Below are positions 1-8,484 of a stretch of DNA of 64,000 nt, one piece after another (positions within the stretch are counted from its first letter, which is position 1; the number at the start of each line of letters is the position of its first letter). The translations under genes and the position numbers were made by a program. The notes beneath the pieces were generated by a model. It did no database searches, was not told where the DNA came from, and worked only from the letters and a program-made list of their open reading frames with translations. The stretch comes from Pseudomonas sp. GTDB taxonomy: Bacteria; Pseudomonadota; Gammaproteobacteria; Pseudomonadales; Pseudomonadaceae. The stretch is taken from the NCBI RefSeq assembly GCF_030150285.1, contig NZ_JASLGE010000089.1:1-64000 (forward strand), read 5' to 3'.

Positions 1-1
1 G

Positions 2-181
2 CTCTTCGCAGGGTCGTTACGTAGTGGCAAACGCGCTGCTGCGTTGATGAGCTTGATCCAATCGGCCAAGCTCAACGGGCATGATCCGTACGCCTACTTG
101 AAGGACGTTTTCACGCGCCTGCCGACGCAGCGGGCAAGTGATATCGGAGAGCTATTGCCACATCGTTGGCAACCGACTTAG
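2..181 (+). CDS. tnpC: IS66-family transposase TnpC, C-terminal end (cut by window edge)
   Basis: Reading frame 2 is open from the window edge to a TAG at 179-181 and encodes the last 59 residues of a DDE transposase of the IS66 family. The ending GHDPYAYLKDV, then RLPTQ, then ELLPHRWQP is the typical IS66 TnpC C-terminus, known from many Pseudomonas copies. The upstream part lies outside the window, so it cannot be told whether the element is intact. The copy marks the left edge of this accessory region as a site of IS activity. Family call is firm; activity is unknown. Confidence 0.85.
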   Translation, partial: LFAGSLRSGKRAAALMSLIQSAKLNGHDPYAYLKDVFTRLPTQRASDIGELLPHRWQPT

Positions 182-211
182 TTACGCAAGATGGGATGCC
201 CGAACGGATAC
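182..211 (+). repeat. Possible right end of the IS66 element
   Basis: The 30 bases after the transposase stop end in GAACGGATAC. IS66 inverted repeats begin GTA on the inward-reading strand, which fits an element ending near 211. The matching left end and the target duplication are outside the window, so the boundary is inferred. Confidence 0.35.
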
Positions 212-288
212 AAATCCAGGTCTGCCAACCAGCCGATAAATTTCAGATTTGACATAGAAGCGCAGACTTCAATTTTGACTCAGCGTTT

Positions 289-459
289 TTATACACTCTG
301 GGCCGGTTGCTGCCCTTCGCGAAAGGATGCAATCGACCCAAAGCCGTCGGTCCTAATTTCGAAATTGGCGAACCACTCGATCGCCGCCAGCACTTCGGCC
401 AGTTGCTGGAACTCTGCCGCGGTTAGCCGGCGTTCACTCTGAATAACAAGGCCGGGCAT
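289..459 (-). CDS. 56-residue ORF translationally coupled to the HEPN-motif gene
   Basis: The ATG at 459-457 overlaps the TGA of the upstream gene (461-459) in a TGATG junction, and a GGAGG-type ribosome site lies just before it, so the two are probably translated as a unit. The peptide begins MPGLVIQSERRLTAAEFQQL and continues LAEVLAAIEWFAN. That opening resembles the N-terminus of some Pseudomonas tyrosine recombinases (a RLTA-EF--LAEVP-E-EWFAN pattern as I recall it), but it then diverges and stops. It could be a real small partner protein or the relic of an integrase start. No function is assigned. Confidence 0.45.
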   Translation of the reverse strand: MPGLVIQSERRLTAAEFQQLAEVLAAIEWFANFEIRTDGFGSIASFREGQQPAQSV

Positions 460-1145
460 CAAGTTTCCTCCCAGTTTTTCTGGTGGATGTTGAGGCAGCG
501 TTGCACGACTTCTTCTACGTGAGGATGACGCGGCGAGTCCGTGTAGATCTCTCTTCCATAGAAGGGAAGAGCGCCCAGGAAGTTTTCCAGCACGGCATCC
601 ACCTCGAGCGAAAGCAGGACCAGTGTCTTGAAGGCGTTGGGTACCTGGTCTTTTTCAAATCTGGCCCATCTATCAGTCATGGCTCGTTCAGCCTTACCCG
701 CTTTATCCCATTCCTTGGATTTATGGTGCACCAGCGCATTCCGCGCTTTAACCAGTCCTTTTAGGCCGTTGATTGCAGGGCCGTCCTCCCTGAGGGATCG
801 GCCGCAAATGAGTCGAGGGACAATCATCCACTTACCCAACAAATCCATCTTGTCCAGGTAATCGGTGGCCACTTTATCGCTCAGCTGAATGGCAGCTAAG
901 TCAAATACAGCGGCTTCGAGGGCCATCGCGGAGAAAACGATGGTTTTTATCCCCGCCTCACTCTTTATTTTTTCGTGTTCGTCGTAGGCTGCATAGTCGT
1001 GTCGCAATTCTGGATGAGGAACAGGATTGGCCATTTCAGACAAGAACTGAGCAAAGGCCTCCTCAGCAATTTCTGCGTAGGTGTCGGCCATGGTATCGAC
1101 ACGGATGTAGGTATCACGGATCTGAAACGGTTCGGTCGTGCCCAT
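459..1145 (-). CDS. HEPN-motif protein (candidate RNase or toxin), uncharacterised
   Basis: Protein of 228 residues, predicted cytoplasmic, with no signal peptide or membrane segment. Residues 135-140 read RNALVH inside KARNALVHHKS, which fits the R-x4-H signature of HEPN domains, many of which are RNases in toxin-antitoxin or defence systems. The flanking helices (about 60-100 and 170-195) are rich in hydrophobic and acidic residues, as expected for the all-alpha fold. Start chosen at ATG 1145 because AAGGA lies six bases upstream; a GTG three bases earlier is less well placed. The next gene, 56 residues, overlaps its stop codon. No nucleotidyltransferase (MNT) partner is present. The motif alone does not prove RNase activity; a structural HEPN protein is the alternative. 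Confidence 0.6.
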   Translation of the reverse strand: MGTTEPFQIRDTYIRVDTMADTYAEIAEEAFAQFLSEMANPVPHPELRHDYAAYDEHEKIKSEAGIKTIVFSAMALEAAVFDLAAIQLSDKVATDYLDKMDLLGKWMIVPRLICGRSLREDGPAINGLKGLVKARNALVHHKSKEWDKAGKAERAMTDRWARFEKDQVPNAFKTLVLLSLEVDAVLENFLGALPFYGREIYTDSPRHPHVEEVVQRCLNIHQKNWEET

Positions 1146-1350
1146 CACGCGTCCTTGGGATTAATTGGTGATAACGTATTTTATCGCTAATAGATGGTGC
1201 CTTAGCCATGGCTAAGTTCAGGTTCGCTTTTGGCCGAATGCTGCCTGTCAGAGGACTGGTTTACCCATCGTTAGGATTACTGTCGAGACCGTGAGCCCGG
1301 GAGGAGGAGCTGGCGAGGGTGGGGCAAAAATGGGCAAACCGTACGCCAAT

Positions 1351-1410
1351 CCATGCCATTCAATGCCATTCAATGCCAATCAATGCCAATCAATGCCAAT
1401 CAATGCCAAT
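1351..1410. repeat. Six tandem copies of a 10-bp unit (CAATGCCAAT)
   Basis: Six consecutive decamers: CCATGCCATT, CAATGCCATT, then four identical CAATGCCAAT, with a degenerate seventh (GTACGCCAAT) just before. The ten-base period is close to one helical turn, so all copies face the same side of the DNA, as in iteron arrays that bind replication or partition proteins. The array sits in the non-coding gap 1146-1546, between the starts of nothing and the end of the DUF3892 gene; nothing else was recognised in that gap. Confidence 0.9.
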
Positions 1411-1546
1411 CATACGTTTGTGCATGCAGTAGTGATATGCGTTGAGCCTCAATAAACACATGGGATTGGGGCTTAACGACCGAAATACTGCAGCGCAATC
1501 GGCGTATGTCAGAGCTGTTCGACCTGACATACACAATTAGCCCCGA

Positions 1547-1837
1547 TCAAAACGTTGGCAGGTTTTCGAGGTTGTCCCGCTTCTTGCTGTTTGCGTCAGT
1601 GGAAAGGTAAATCTCTTCCACCACATGCACATCGGACCCTTTCTCCGACTCCCCTTTTCCATTGCTAACCCACGTAGAGAACGTTGCCTTTTTCAAACGG
1701 ATCAGATCGGCAACAAAACCCCTTGGCACGGCGCGTTTAGTGCCGAAAGCCTTTGGGAGATTTTCGCTTACCAGGACGTAGTCAATATGTTTTTTGTCGG
1801 CGTTGTATCGAACTGCTGTGATGCAAAAGTCAGTCAT
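1547..1837 (-). CDS. DUF3892-family protein
   Basis: Small protein of 96 residues. It opens MTDFCITAVRYN and ends with STDANSKKRDNLENLPTF, which matches the DUF3892 pattern (an FCITAVRYN start and a Y-RTD-N----DNL-NLP end). The function of this family is unknown; members are common on plasmids, phages and genomic islands. The start is taken at ATG 1837, with GAGG seven bases upstream; an in-frame TTG at 1843 would leave no room for a ribosome site. It stands alone on the reverse strand, pointing away from the pilus operon. Confidence 0.75.
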   Translation of the reverse strand: MTDFCITAVRYNADKKHIDYVLVSENLPKAFGTKRAVPRGFVADLIRLKKATFSTWVSNGKGESEKGSDVHVVEEIYLSTDANSKKRDNLENLPTF

Positions 1838-1925
1838 GGTCAATCCTCGCTGTCATGGCAAAGTGCCTTTGATGAAGTGGGGAGCTGACTTGAGTTTTGC
1901 AAGTGGGTGTATTGGAAGAAATTAT

Positions 1926-1963
1926 AAAGCCCCTGAGCCTACAACGGCTGCGGGGCTTTTTTT
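1926..1963 (+). terminator. Rho-independent terminator
   Basis: AAAGCCCC pairs with GGGGCTTT around an 18-base loop and is followed by a run of seven T on the + strand. No + strand gene precedes it within the visible sequence, so it may end a small RNA or read-through from the left. Confidence 0.75.
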
Positions 1964-2448
1964 CGTTGCTGATGGGTTCAGTTCGAAGGGCGGGGATAAT
2001 ACCAATCAGCACGATTTAGGGCGGTTTCAAGATATCTCGTGCGCTCTAACTCGTTGATTTAATTGCGCCACAAGCAACATCAGGGCGCTGGAAGGATCGC
2101 ATCGTAATGTTTGCGAAACAAAACAGTGCCGAAAGCCAGAAGATGTCAACAACTGATTTGATAAAAGCTGCGCGAGAGCATGGTAGGAAGCACTCTCCCT
2201 ACACGGCGAAGTAAGTAGGAAAAGAATCATGGATTACGATGGCTGAATTGCCCCTAGTTTCCTGGGCTCATTCGAAGGTCTGCATTTGGCCGCTTGCCCC
2301 CCTTCAAACGAACACTGCAATCGACTCAATGAAATAACAACTCAGCCCCTACACAAAAAAGCCCACCCCCTCAAAAACCTATTTCCTGATGTCCCGCATT
2401 AACTGACCTGCCACTGTCCCTCCATCATCAAAGGGGGCCTTTCGGCAT
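1964..2448. other. Leader region of the pilus operon; one doubtful 35-codon ORF
   Basis: This stretch has no convincing gene. A 35-residue + strand ORF at 2107-2214 has an AAGGA about 11 bases upstream but matches nothing I recognise. The transfer-promoter motif at 2374 lies near the right end. Confidence 0.4.
2374..2391 (+). promoter_or_regulatory. Transfer-operon motif, copy 1 (pilL)
   Basis: AAAACCTATTTCCTGATG, starting 75 bp before the pilL ATG. Its first 15 bases are identical to the copy before the first T4SS operon at 28677. A -10-like TTAACT begins 25 bases after the motif start. Confidence 0.7.
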
Positions 2449-3447
2449 ATGATCAGGCACTTCACCACACTGTCCCTATTCGCGCTTCTCGCCAGTTGCA
2501 CGAGCCAGACTGAGCCGGCACTCAAGCCTGCCTTCGACAGCAGTCGCAACCCTGACCTGCTCGCTCCGGATTTGTACCCGAACGGTGCTATATCGGAGAA
2601 GGAGCCGGTCGTTCGCTATGGGCGCTATACGTTGGTGAGTACGCTGCCTACGTCATGGCAGCGGGATCTGATGGCGCAGATTATCGATGTGAATATCCCG
2701 GCGAATATGAAGCCGAATGTGCGTGATGCGATGCAGTACGTTATGGATCGTTCGGGGTTTTCGCTGTGTGCGGCCACCTCTGGTCACGTCAATATTCTGT
2801 ATACCCGGCCGCTACCAGCCGCGCAGTTCAAGCTGGGGCCAATGACGTTGCGTAACACGCTGCAGGTGCTGGCCGGGCCCGCCTGGCAGGTGAAGGTCGA
2901 TGAGGTCAATCGTCAGGTGTGTTATGTGTTGCGACCCGGCTATCAACTTCCTGATGCGCCCTCACCGGCTTCAACTTTGGTCGCTACACAGCCTGCAGTT
3001 GCGAAGCCGTTACCGCCGGTAAAAGAGGCTGTGGCCATTGCGGCTGTACCGACAGTCCCCGGTATTGCGACATCGCCAGCCGTTTCTACCCCCACCGCCC
3101 CCACCCAGAAGGTTACTTTGCCGCAGGACGAGCTGGCTGTTACGCGCCCTGTGCCAACCGACATTGCGCGCGCCACTGGGCCAGCAACCGGCACTACGAG
3201 GTGGACGGCTCCCGTCGGGAGCACGTTGCATAAAACCATTACCGACTGGTGCAAGCAGGCGGGCTGGCAGTTGGTCTGGAGTCAGGAGGATCTGGACTAT
3301 CCGATTGAGGCACCTTTGAGTTTCAACGGTTCATTTCAGGAAGCGATTGCGCAGATTTTCCCGCTGTACGACCACGCACCCCGCCGCTTCGCCGTAGACG
3401 GTAACCCTGTCCAGCGGATGGTTTACGTGTCCGAGAGGGCGAGATGA
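2449..3447 (+). CDS. pilL: PilL, pilus lipoprotein with TcpQ-like C-terminal domain
   Basis: First gene of the type IVB conjugative pilus operon, 332 residues. A lipoprotein signal with lipobox LLASC ends at Cys17. Residues about 50-165 form the conserved conjugative PilL domain; a Pro/Ala/Thr-rich linker (about 170-250) follows; the last 80 residues form a TcpQ/PilL C-terminal domain (TITDWCKQAGWQLVW). In this family the protein sits in the outer membrane or periplasm and helps the secretin PilN. The stop overlaps the pilN start (ATGATG). AAGGGGG lies about 14 bases before the ATG. The pilus recognises and stabilises contact with recipients during mating. Confidence 0.85.
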   Translation: MIRHFTTLSLFALLASCTSQTEPALKPAFDSSRNPDLLAPDLYPNGAISEKEPVVRYGRYTLVSTLPTSWQRDLMAQIIDVNIPANMKPNVRDAMQYVMDRSGFSLCAATSGHVNILYTRPLPAAQFKLGPMTLRNTLQVLAGPAWQVKVDEVNRQVCYVLRPGYQLPDAPSPASTLVATQPAVAKPLPPVKEAVAIAAVPTVPGIATSPAVSTPTAPTQKVTLPQDELAVTRPVPTDIARATGPATGTTRWTAPVGSTLHKTITDWCKQAGWQLVWSQEDLDYPIEAPLSFNGSFQEAIAQIFPLYDHAPRRFAVDGNPVQRMVYVSERAR

Positions 3448-5174
3448 TGCGTGCTCTCTTTAAGATGAGTTGCCTCATTGCGAGCATGCAACTCTGCACC
3501 AGTTGTTCGCTGCAACCGGTCAGCGATTCGATAACACGCGCTGAAGCCGAGGCGGCTGATGCCTCTCGCCACGCCGGTCTCTTACGAAACCAGCAAGCCG
3601 AACCGCCACGGGATACGGTGATTTTCAGCACCAAGCCCTGGGTCTCCACCCAGCCGATGATCGCCAAGCGTGGTCTGCCGGCGGCACTGGATTGTGAGCG
3701 CACTTATCGCCCGGCCGGAGCCGTGACGATCAGCGAGGTGGCGCAGTTCATCTCTCAGGAGTGCGGGCTGTCTGTGCAGGTATCGCCGGATGCCATCAAT
3801 CCTCAGGTGAATGCACGCCCTTCCAAAAGCAGTCAGCCAGCCACTGGGGCTCCTCCTGCTATAACCCCGAATCCGGAGAGTCTGGCCGGACTTTTCCCGC
3901 CGGGCCTAAGCCAACAGGCTGGGTCAAATTTGCATGGCATGGACTTCCTGGGTCAGGTAGCCCCGAAAACGGTCAGCGGGATCAAGTTCAATGGCCGAGT
4001 GTCGGCCTTGCTGGACCTTGTAACGTCTCGCTTGGGGCTGGCCTGGCAGTACTCGCCTACCGAGCGCGCCGTGCGGGTGTATGACTTCGATACGCGGGTG
4101 TTTGAGGTGTATGCCTTTGGCGATCAGCAGGTCATTGAAAACACCGTTAAATCCGGTATGACAACCACCTCGGGCACGTCTGGGGGCAGCACTGGCAGCG
4201 GTTCCGGGGCCAGTGGCGAGTCGGGTAGCCATCAAAGTACGCAGGTCACGCTCAATACCTCGATCCTGAGCGATATCGAGCAAAATGTGCAGGCCATGCT
4301 CAGCCCTTCGCCGCCCGGGCGTCTGTTTATGGCCGCGTCTACCGGCACTCTGACGGTGACGGACCGCCCGGAGGTGCTGGCCCGTGTAGAGGCGTATCTG
4401 GCCAAAACCAACCGCGCCATCACCCGGCAGGTGCTGTTCAACGTTAAGGTGTTTGAGGTCACGCTGACCGACAAGGACCAGTTGGGCCTGGACTGGTCAG
4501 CGGTCTATAAATCCTTGAGCAGCAACTGGGGCTTTTCGCTGAGTAACACCCTGGCCGGCCTGAGTGACAATGCGGTGTCTGGCTCAATCGGCATCGTTGA
4601 TGGCGCGAATTCGCCTTGGGCGGGCTCGACCGCGATCATCAAGGCCTTGGCCGAACAAGGCCGGGTGTCGAATGTGCGCTCCCCCTCCGTGACCACGCTC
4701 AATCTGCAGCCTGCCCCCATTCAGATTGGCAATGTGAAGGGCTATATCCCGTCGAGCACCACCTCCACCACCGCCTCGGTGGGCACCAGTACCTCGTTGA
4801 ACGCCGGCACTATTACCTCTGGGTTCAATATGACGCTGTTGCCGCGAATCACCCAGGACGATGAAGTGCTGGTGATGATTTCGATCAATATGAGTTCAAA
4901 ACCCATCTTTCAAACCTTCACCAGCAACGACTCCAGCGTCCAGACGGCGGATTACGACACCAAGGTGTTGAGCCCCAAGGTCAAACTGCGCAGTGGGCAA
5001 ACGCTGATTCTGTCGGGGTTTGATGAGAAAACCGAAGACGCTACGTTTAGCGGTGTCGGCAAGCCACGGTTCTGGGGGCTGGGCGGGGCACAAAGTCGTA
5101 CCTCGACCCATAGCGTGTTGGTGGTGTTGATCACGCCGATTCTGCTCGGCGACCCTGCACCGTGGAGGGGCTGA
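3444..5174 (+). CDS. pilN: PilN, outer-membrane secretin of the type IVB pilus
   Basis: Secretin of 576 residues that should form the outer-membrane ring through which the pilus passes. Lipoprotein signal with lipobox CTSC near residue 21. The N-terminal half holds periplasmic N domains (about 60-240) and a Gly/Ser-rich spacer (about 235-265); the C-terminal half is the beta-domain, with the usual VLVVLITPILL ending. The start overlaps the end of pilL by four bases, and pilO follows after one base, so translation is coupled. Length is normal for PilN of R64 and PAPI-1 type systems. Confidence 0.88.
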   Translation: MMRALFKMSCLIASMQLCTSCSLQPVSDSITRAEAEAADASRHAGLLRNQQAEPPRDTVIFSTKPWVSTQPMIAKRGLPAALDCERTYRPAGAVTISEVAQFISQECGLSVQVSPDAINPQVNARPSKSSQPATGAPPAITPNPESLAGLFPPGLSQQAGSNLHGMDFLGQVAPKTVSGIKFNGRVSALLDLVTSRLGLAWQYSPTERAVRVYDFDTRVFEVYAFGDQQVIENTVKSGMTTTSGTSGGSTGSGSGASGESGSHQSTQVTLNTSILSDIEQNVQAMLSPSPPGRLFMAASTGTLTVTDRPEVLARVEAYLAKTNRAITRQVLFNVKVFEVTLTDKDQLGLDWSAVYKSLSSNWGFSLSNTLAGLSDNAVSGSIGIVDGANSPWAGSTAIIKALAEQGRVSNVRSPSVTTLNLQPAPIQIGNVKGYIPSSTTSTTASVGTSTSLNAGTITSGFNMTLLPRITQDDEVLVMISINMSSKPIFQTFTSNDSSVQTADYDTKVLSPKVKLRSGQTLILSGFDEKTEDATFSGVGKPRFWGLGGAQSRTSTHSVLVVLITPILLGDPAPWRG

Positions 5175-5175
5175 T

Positions 5176-6495
5176 ATGGAGAACCCGACGGCTCTGCCTC
5201 AGATTCACATCCTTCGTTACCACGGTCATGGCTTTGTGCTGGGCTTGCTGTGGCACCCGCTCAGCAGCCTGGCAGGTTATAAGCGCGAAGCTCGCCAGTT
5301 CGGCCGCGAACACGGTCTGGACATGGCGGCTATTCGGCGCACCGACTTCATTATTCAGGCGGGGTTTGCGGCGCGCAGTACCGGGGCCGTCAAGGGTATG
5401 TATTCACTGGCGTCCACACTTGCCAGGCAACTGGGGGACTCGTGGATTGCCGCGTGGCGGATTGCAGCCGACGAAGACCGCTATGGGCTGGTCGCGCTGT
5501 TTGAAGGGGCGGTTATTCCGGGCAGTGACCGGGTCGGCAACGCCGAAGACATTCAGCGTAAGGTCGCGCAGTTACAGGGCCGTTCACTGCACTTTGCCGA
5601 AACTTTTTTACCGCCCGAGTTTCAACTGGGCGGCCGCCCACTGGACATTGAGGCCTTGCTTGAGCCGCGCCATTTACGCCGTGAAGACCGCCTGCGGCCT
5701 CTTGCCTTTGGTCTGTCGCCACGAGAACGATTCAAGCTTGCCGGGCTTGGTACTGCGCTGGTCGTTGGGCTGCTCGGTTGGCAGCAATGGCACGCTTACA
5801 GCACCCGCCAGGCTCAGGACACTGATCGTGTTGCCGAACAGAGACGGCTAGCGGAGTTGGCGGCACTCGATGCCCATCCTCCAACAGAGCAATCCATTCA
5901 GGCCCTGGAGCATCCGTGGGCCAGGCAAGCTTCTGTGGAGACCTTTATCGATGCCTGTCACAGCGCCATCGACCGGCTGCCACTGAGCCTCGCGGGCTGG
6001 TTGTTTACGACCGCGCAATGCGATGGCGAGCGGGCATCCGCCACGTTCAAACGCACAGGCAACAGCACGGCAGAAGCTTTTATCAGCGCCGCAAACGGGC
6101 ACTTTGACGACAGCCCGGCGTTTTTTGATGAGGGCAACAGTGCGGCCCTTAAAAACGCCCTCTCGCTCACCCCGGCGGGTGATGAGCCGTTGCAGAACGT
6201 CAACGAGGCCTTGGCCACTATGACGTCGTGGCTCCATGGCCAGAATCTGGAGCCGACCCTGAAAGAGATCCCGGTGCAGATCAAAAAGCCTAAAGCCCTG
6301 CCTGGCCAACCCGAACCGCCCACACCGCCCCCGCCGGACTGGAAGCACTATGAGCTGAAGTTCAGCAGCGCCTTACCGCCGGCCACGGTACTTCATGAAG
6401 TGCCCGGCACTGGCTTTCGACTGCGCAGCATCACCACCCACCTGCACAACCACCAACTGACCTGGACCGTGACAGGAGATGTGTATGCGCGCTAA
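5176..6495 (+). CDS. pilO: PilO, pilin accessory protein (inner membrane)
   Basis: Protein of 439 residues with the layout of PilO2 of type IVB pili. A cytoplasmic N-terminal domain (1-185) is followed by one membrane segment (about 190-210, FKLAGLGTALVVGLLGWQQW) and a periplasmic domain with a Pro-rich stretch near 375-390. It is thought to join the inner-membrane platform and the ATPase to the periplasmic parts. It starts one base after the pilN stop and overlaps the pilP start. Confidence 0.8.
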   Translation: MENPTALPQIHILRYHGHGFVLGLLWHPLSSLAGYKREARQFGREHGLDMAAIRRTDFIIQAGFAARSTGAVKGMYSLASTLARQLGDSWIAAWRIAADEDRYGLVALFEGAVIPGSDRVGNAEDIQRKVAQLQGRSLHFAETFLPPEFQLGGRPLDIEALLEPRHLRREDRLRPLAFGLSPRERFKLAGLGTALVVGLLGWQQWHAYSTRQAQDTDRVAEQRRLAELAALDAHPPTEQSIQALEHPWARQASVETFIDACHSAIDRLPLSLAGWLFTTAQCDGERASATFKRTGNSTAEAFISAANGHFDDSPAFFDEGNSAALKNALSLTPAGDEPLQNVNEALATMTSWLHGQNLEPTLKEIPVQIKKPKALPGQPEPPTPPPPDWKHYELKFSSALPPATVLHEVPGTGFRLRSITTHLHNHQLTWTVTGDVYAR

Positions 6496-6985
6496 ATCGA
6501 TCCTTCTGCTGTTGTGCGTCACCGGCCTGAGTCACGCCGAAACCGCCATCTCGGTGGGCGAACTGTCCACGGTACAGAGCGAAACCTATCTGTATAAAGC
6601 CCAGGGCGAACGCGCCAAAGCGTTACGCGCATTGGAGGGCGACGGCTTGAGCCTGCCAAGCAGCACGGCGGTCTCCAGCATCAGCGAGCATCTGCCCGTG
6701 GTCAAAATGGTGTCTGGGCCCCGTCAGGCGCTGCGCGCAACTCTGCTGTACAGCGGGGGTTATGAAGTTGATGCGCTCGTCGGCGGCCCCGAGTTACCTG
6801 GCGGCTATTCCGTGGTCAGCATCAGCGTTGATCGCGTGGTGTTACGCCGTGCCGACAAGCGCTACCCCTTGGGGTTTGCCACCACGCCACCCATGGCCAC
6901 CAGCAACGGTGGGGCATTGCTGCCCCCAGCCATGGGGTTGCCGGGCATGCCGCCAGGTCAACCTGCTCCGGTGTTTGCGCCATGA
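6485..6985 (+). CDS. pilP: PilP, type IVB pilus periplasmic protein
   Basis: 166 residues with a signal peptide of about 18 residues ending SHA-ET. The region about 85-130 (LLYSGGYEVDALVGGPELPGGY, then VDRVVLRRADKRYPLGF) is the small beta domain shared with PilP/GspC-like proteins. A Pro/Met-rich tail ends the protein. The ATG at 6485 is preferred over the one at 6479 because AGGAG is then six bases away. Overlaps pilO at its start and pilQ at its end (ATGA). Likely a linker between inner-membrane platform and secretin. Confidence 0.78.
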   Translation: MRAKSILLLLCVTGLSHAETAISVGELSTVQSETYLYKAQGERAKALRALEGDGLSLPSSTAVSSISEHLPVVKMVSGPRQALRATLLYSGGYEVDALVGGPELPGGYSVVSISVDRVVLRRADKRYPLGFATTPPMATSNGGALLPPAMGLPGMPPGQPAPVFAP

Positions 6986-8484
6986 CCTCATACACACTCC
7001 CCTCGCGCCTGCTCACCGCGGTGGGCGAGCCGTGGGCGCTTAATGCCGAGTTGCGTCAGTTCTGCGCGTTGACGGAGTCCGGGCTGCTGTTTGTCTCTGA
7101 ACAGCACCTCACTGACCCCTTTGTCATGGCCCTGATGGATCGCCTCGATCGCGCCAATGTCGCCTTTGAGGTCAAGGCGTCGTGCATGAGCGAAATCCAG
7201 GCGCTCTATCAAGCGCAGACGGTGAATGCCGACACGCTCACTGCGCCCACCAGCACTCAACGTCAGCAAGAAGTCATTGCCCTGATGGGCCGGGCGCATC
7301 AGGCCAGGGCCAGTGATATTCATTTTGTAGTGGGCCACGAGATCACGCGGATCTTTTTCCGCGTGCATGGCCTGCTGACTGCCGCCGGGGAAATCCCCAG
7401 TTCCAAAGGCCGTGAGCTGTGTTCTGCGCTGTACAACAGCATGTGCGATGTGGCCAAAGAACACTTTCAGCCGGAAATAAGCCAGGACGCCCGGGTCAGC
7501 CGTCAGTTTGTCGATCAACTGGGGCTGTTCGGTGCACGCGTCTCTACCCGCCCCTTGGTAAACGGGCCCTTGATGGTGTTGCGATTGCTGTCGGACGACA
7601 AGTCCAGGCAATCACTGGAAGACCTGGGCTTTTTGCCCAGCCAAATCGCACAAATCAAACGCCTGTGCCGACTGCCTTACGGTGTGAATTTCATCACCGG
7701 CCCCACCGGGTCCGGCAAGTCCAAAACCTTGCAGGTCAACCTCAACCTCCTGGCACAGGAAACGGGGGGCACACGGCATATCCTGACCGTTGAAGACCCG
7801 CCCGAATACCCGCTCTTGGCTAATCAGTCACCCTTGGGGCCCGGAGAAACCTGGGTAAACGCAATCGCCAACTCCATGCGCCTCGACCCGGATATTTTGA
7901 TGTACGGCGAGGTACGGGATTTGCCGTCGTGCATCGCCGCATTTACCGGCGGGTTGACGGGGCACCTGGTGCTTTCGACCTTGCACACCAATAACGCGAT
8001 CGCCTCGATTCAGCGGGTGATCGACATGGGCATGGACATCAGCCTGGTCACCGACCCTGCACTGTTGACCGGCATCATCAATCAGTCCCTGTTGCCGGTG
8101 CTTTGCACGCACTGTCGCAAGCCGGCAAGCGACCACCTGCCCGAGCTCGACAGCGCCCTGGTGCAGCGCCTGCAGCGGCTGACGACGATTGAGGAAGTCT
8201 GGCTACAAGGTGACGGTTGCCCGCAGTGCCAACAGTTGGGTGTCACGACCCGTACCGTGGTAGCTGAGGTGTTGGTCAGCACCCACGGTTTTATGCGTGT
8301 CTTCCGCGAACAGGGCGCTGGGGAAGCCCGCAATTATTGGGTTCGTGAAATGGGCGGCATCACCAAAACCAGCCACACCCTAAGCAAGGTGCGCGCCGGT
8401 TTGATCGACCCACGCATGGCTGAAACCATCGTCGGCCCTCTGGATTTTGATCAGTACATTCTGGAGGGGCAGCATGCTGACTAG
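6982..8484 (+). CDS. pilQ: PilQ, pilus assembly ATPase (GspE/PilB family)
   Basis: Hexameric secretion ATPase of 500 residues that powers pilus assembly in the cytoplasm. Walker A GPTGSGKS lies near residue 240, the acidic Asp box follows (EDPPEY), Walker B is DPDILMYGEVRD, and the His box is TLHTNN. Two Cys pairs (CTHC and CPQC) near residues 375 and 412 match the zinc-binding domain of this family. The start overlaps the pilP stop (ATGA). In PAPI-1 the orthologue is named PilQ2. Confidence 0.9.
   Translation: MTSYTLPSRLLTAVGEPWALNAELRQFCALTESGLLFVSEQHLTDPFVMALMDRLDRANVAFEVKASCMSEIQALYQAQTVNADTLTAPTSTQRQQEVIALMGRAHQARASDIHFVVGHEITRIFFRVHGLLTAAGEIPSSKGRELCSALYNSMCDVAKEHFQPEISQDARVSRQFVDQLGLFGARVSTRPLVNGPLMVLRLLSDDKSRQSLEDLGFLPSQIAQIKRLCRLPYGVNFITGPTGSGKSKTLQVNLNLLAQETGGTRHILTVEDPPEYPLLANQSPLGPGETWVNAIANSMRLDPDILMYGEVRDLPSCIAAFTGGLTGHLVLSTLHTNNAIASIQRVIDMGMDISLVTDPALLTGIINQSLLPVLCTHCRKPASDHLPELDSALVQRLQRLTTIEEVWLQGDGCPQCQQLGVTTRTVVAEVLVSTHGFMRVFREQGAGEARNYWVREMGGITKTSHTLSKVRAGLIDPRMAETIVGPLDFDQYILEGQHAD

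Noticed and set aside
1341..1412. Possible CRISPR array in the repeated stretch
   Set aside because: Units are 10 bp with no spacers and no cas genes nearby; it is a plain tandem repeat.
1926..1963. tRNA-type attachment site near the terminator
   Set aside because: No cloverleaf can be drawn and no direct repeat partner was seen; it is a simple terminator.
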